DNA from: Qipengyuania oceanensis
GTDB taxonomy: Bacteria > Pseudomonadota > Alphaproteobacteria > Sphingomonadales > Sphingomonadaceae
Reading direction: 5' to 3'
DNA: 64,000 nucleotides
Assembly (NCBI RefSeq): GCF_009827535.1
Contig: NZ_WTYN01000001.1
Span: forward strand, 1,922,001-1,986,000
The notes under the pieces are model-generated. The model saw only the letters and a program-made list of their open reading frames with translations, ran no database searches and was not told the origin of the DNA. The position numbers and the translations under genes are program-made. Shown piece by piece: positions 63,999-64,000 of the stretch; position 1 is the first letter of the stretch, and every line of letters starts with the position of its first letter.

Positions 63999-64000
63999 AT

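Overview
The window is about 64 kb of GC-rich, gene-dense bacterial chromosome. It looks like an alphaproteobacterium of the order Sphingomonadales, probably Erythrobacteraceae. This is inferred from a serine palmitoyltransferase beside a dedicated acyl carrier protein (sphingolipid synthesis), a DivK-like regulator next to a DUF3572 gene, spinster-type MFS and TonB receptor genes, and a DksA lacking most zinc-finger cysteines. No rRNA, tRNA, CRISPR array, insertion sequence or intact prophage was found, and no gap between genes exceeds 300 bases.

Layout: 1-4720 is a GNAT tail followed by a minus-strand run (YkvA protein, GMC oxidoreductase, sterol-desaturase-like hydroxylase, small membrane protein, DUF442 phosphatase-like protein, TerC). 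4979-11892 is a plus-strand run: double cold-shock protein with a glycine-rich N-terminus, argD-argF, hslO, a secreted cysteine protein, queC and an MFS permease. 11889-14422 holds sodC, an OmpA protein with a 22-proline linker, and an orphan terminase-small-subunit-like gene. 14636-21620 holds a YqaA membrane protein, rhodanese/TPR/OsmC genes, and the sphingolipid block (membrane protein, spt, acp) next to divK. 21703-24919 is a tightly overlapping operon (DUF3572, HAD, RidA, GDPD, DUF482). 24933-31825 includes sel1, dksA, PilZ, a peptide-binding lipoprotein, DUF4112, the tryptophan-to-anthranilate operon kynA-kynB-kynU and an HNH nuclease.

31926-43814 carries gluQRS, HIG1, cobalamin adenosyltransferase, 3-hydroxybutyryl-CoA dehydrogenase, mutS, malic enzyme fused to a phosphotransacetylase-like domain, an ACT-domain protein, and a diiron ferritin-like/GtrA/glycosyltransferase trio. 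43835-43999 contains a candidate minus-strand small RNA with its own promoter and terminator. 44060-49172 holds lolA, rpmG and the overlapping operon pabBC - aminotransferase - pseudouridine synthase - arfB. 49279-53729 holds a HerA-like ATPase and an EF-hand protein / response regulator / histidine kinase operon preceded by helically phased repeats. 53937-59976 has cupin, VOC, aminopeptidase P, oligopeptidase B, a HAD hydrolase and a thioesterase. 60029-62606 is a phosphate-starvation module: porin and PstS, each behind a clear Pho box. The window ends inside a TonB-dependent receptor.

Most operons are built with 4-base start/stop overlaps (ATGA, GTGA, TTGA), so translational coupling is probably widespread. 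The most interesting points are the candidate small RNA, the calcium-type EF-hand/two-component operon with its repeat array, the ferritin-like/GtrA/glycosyltransferase trio, and the two matching Pho boxes.
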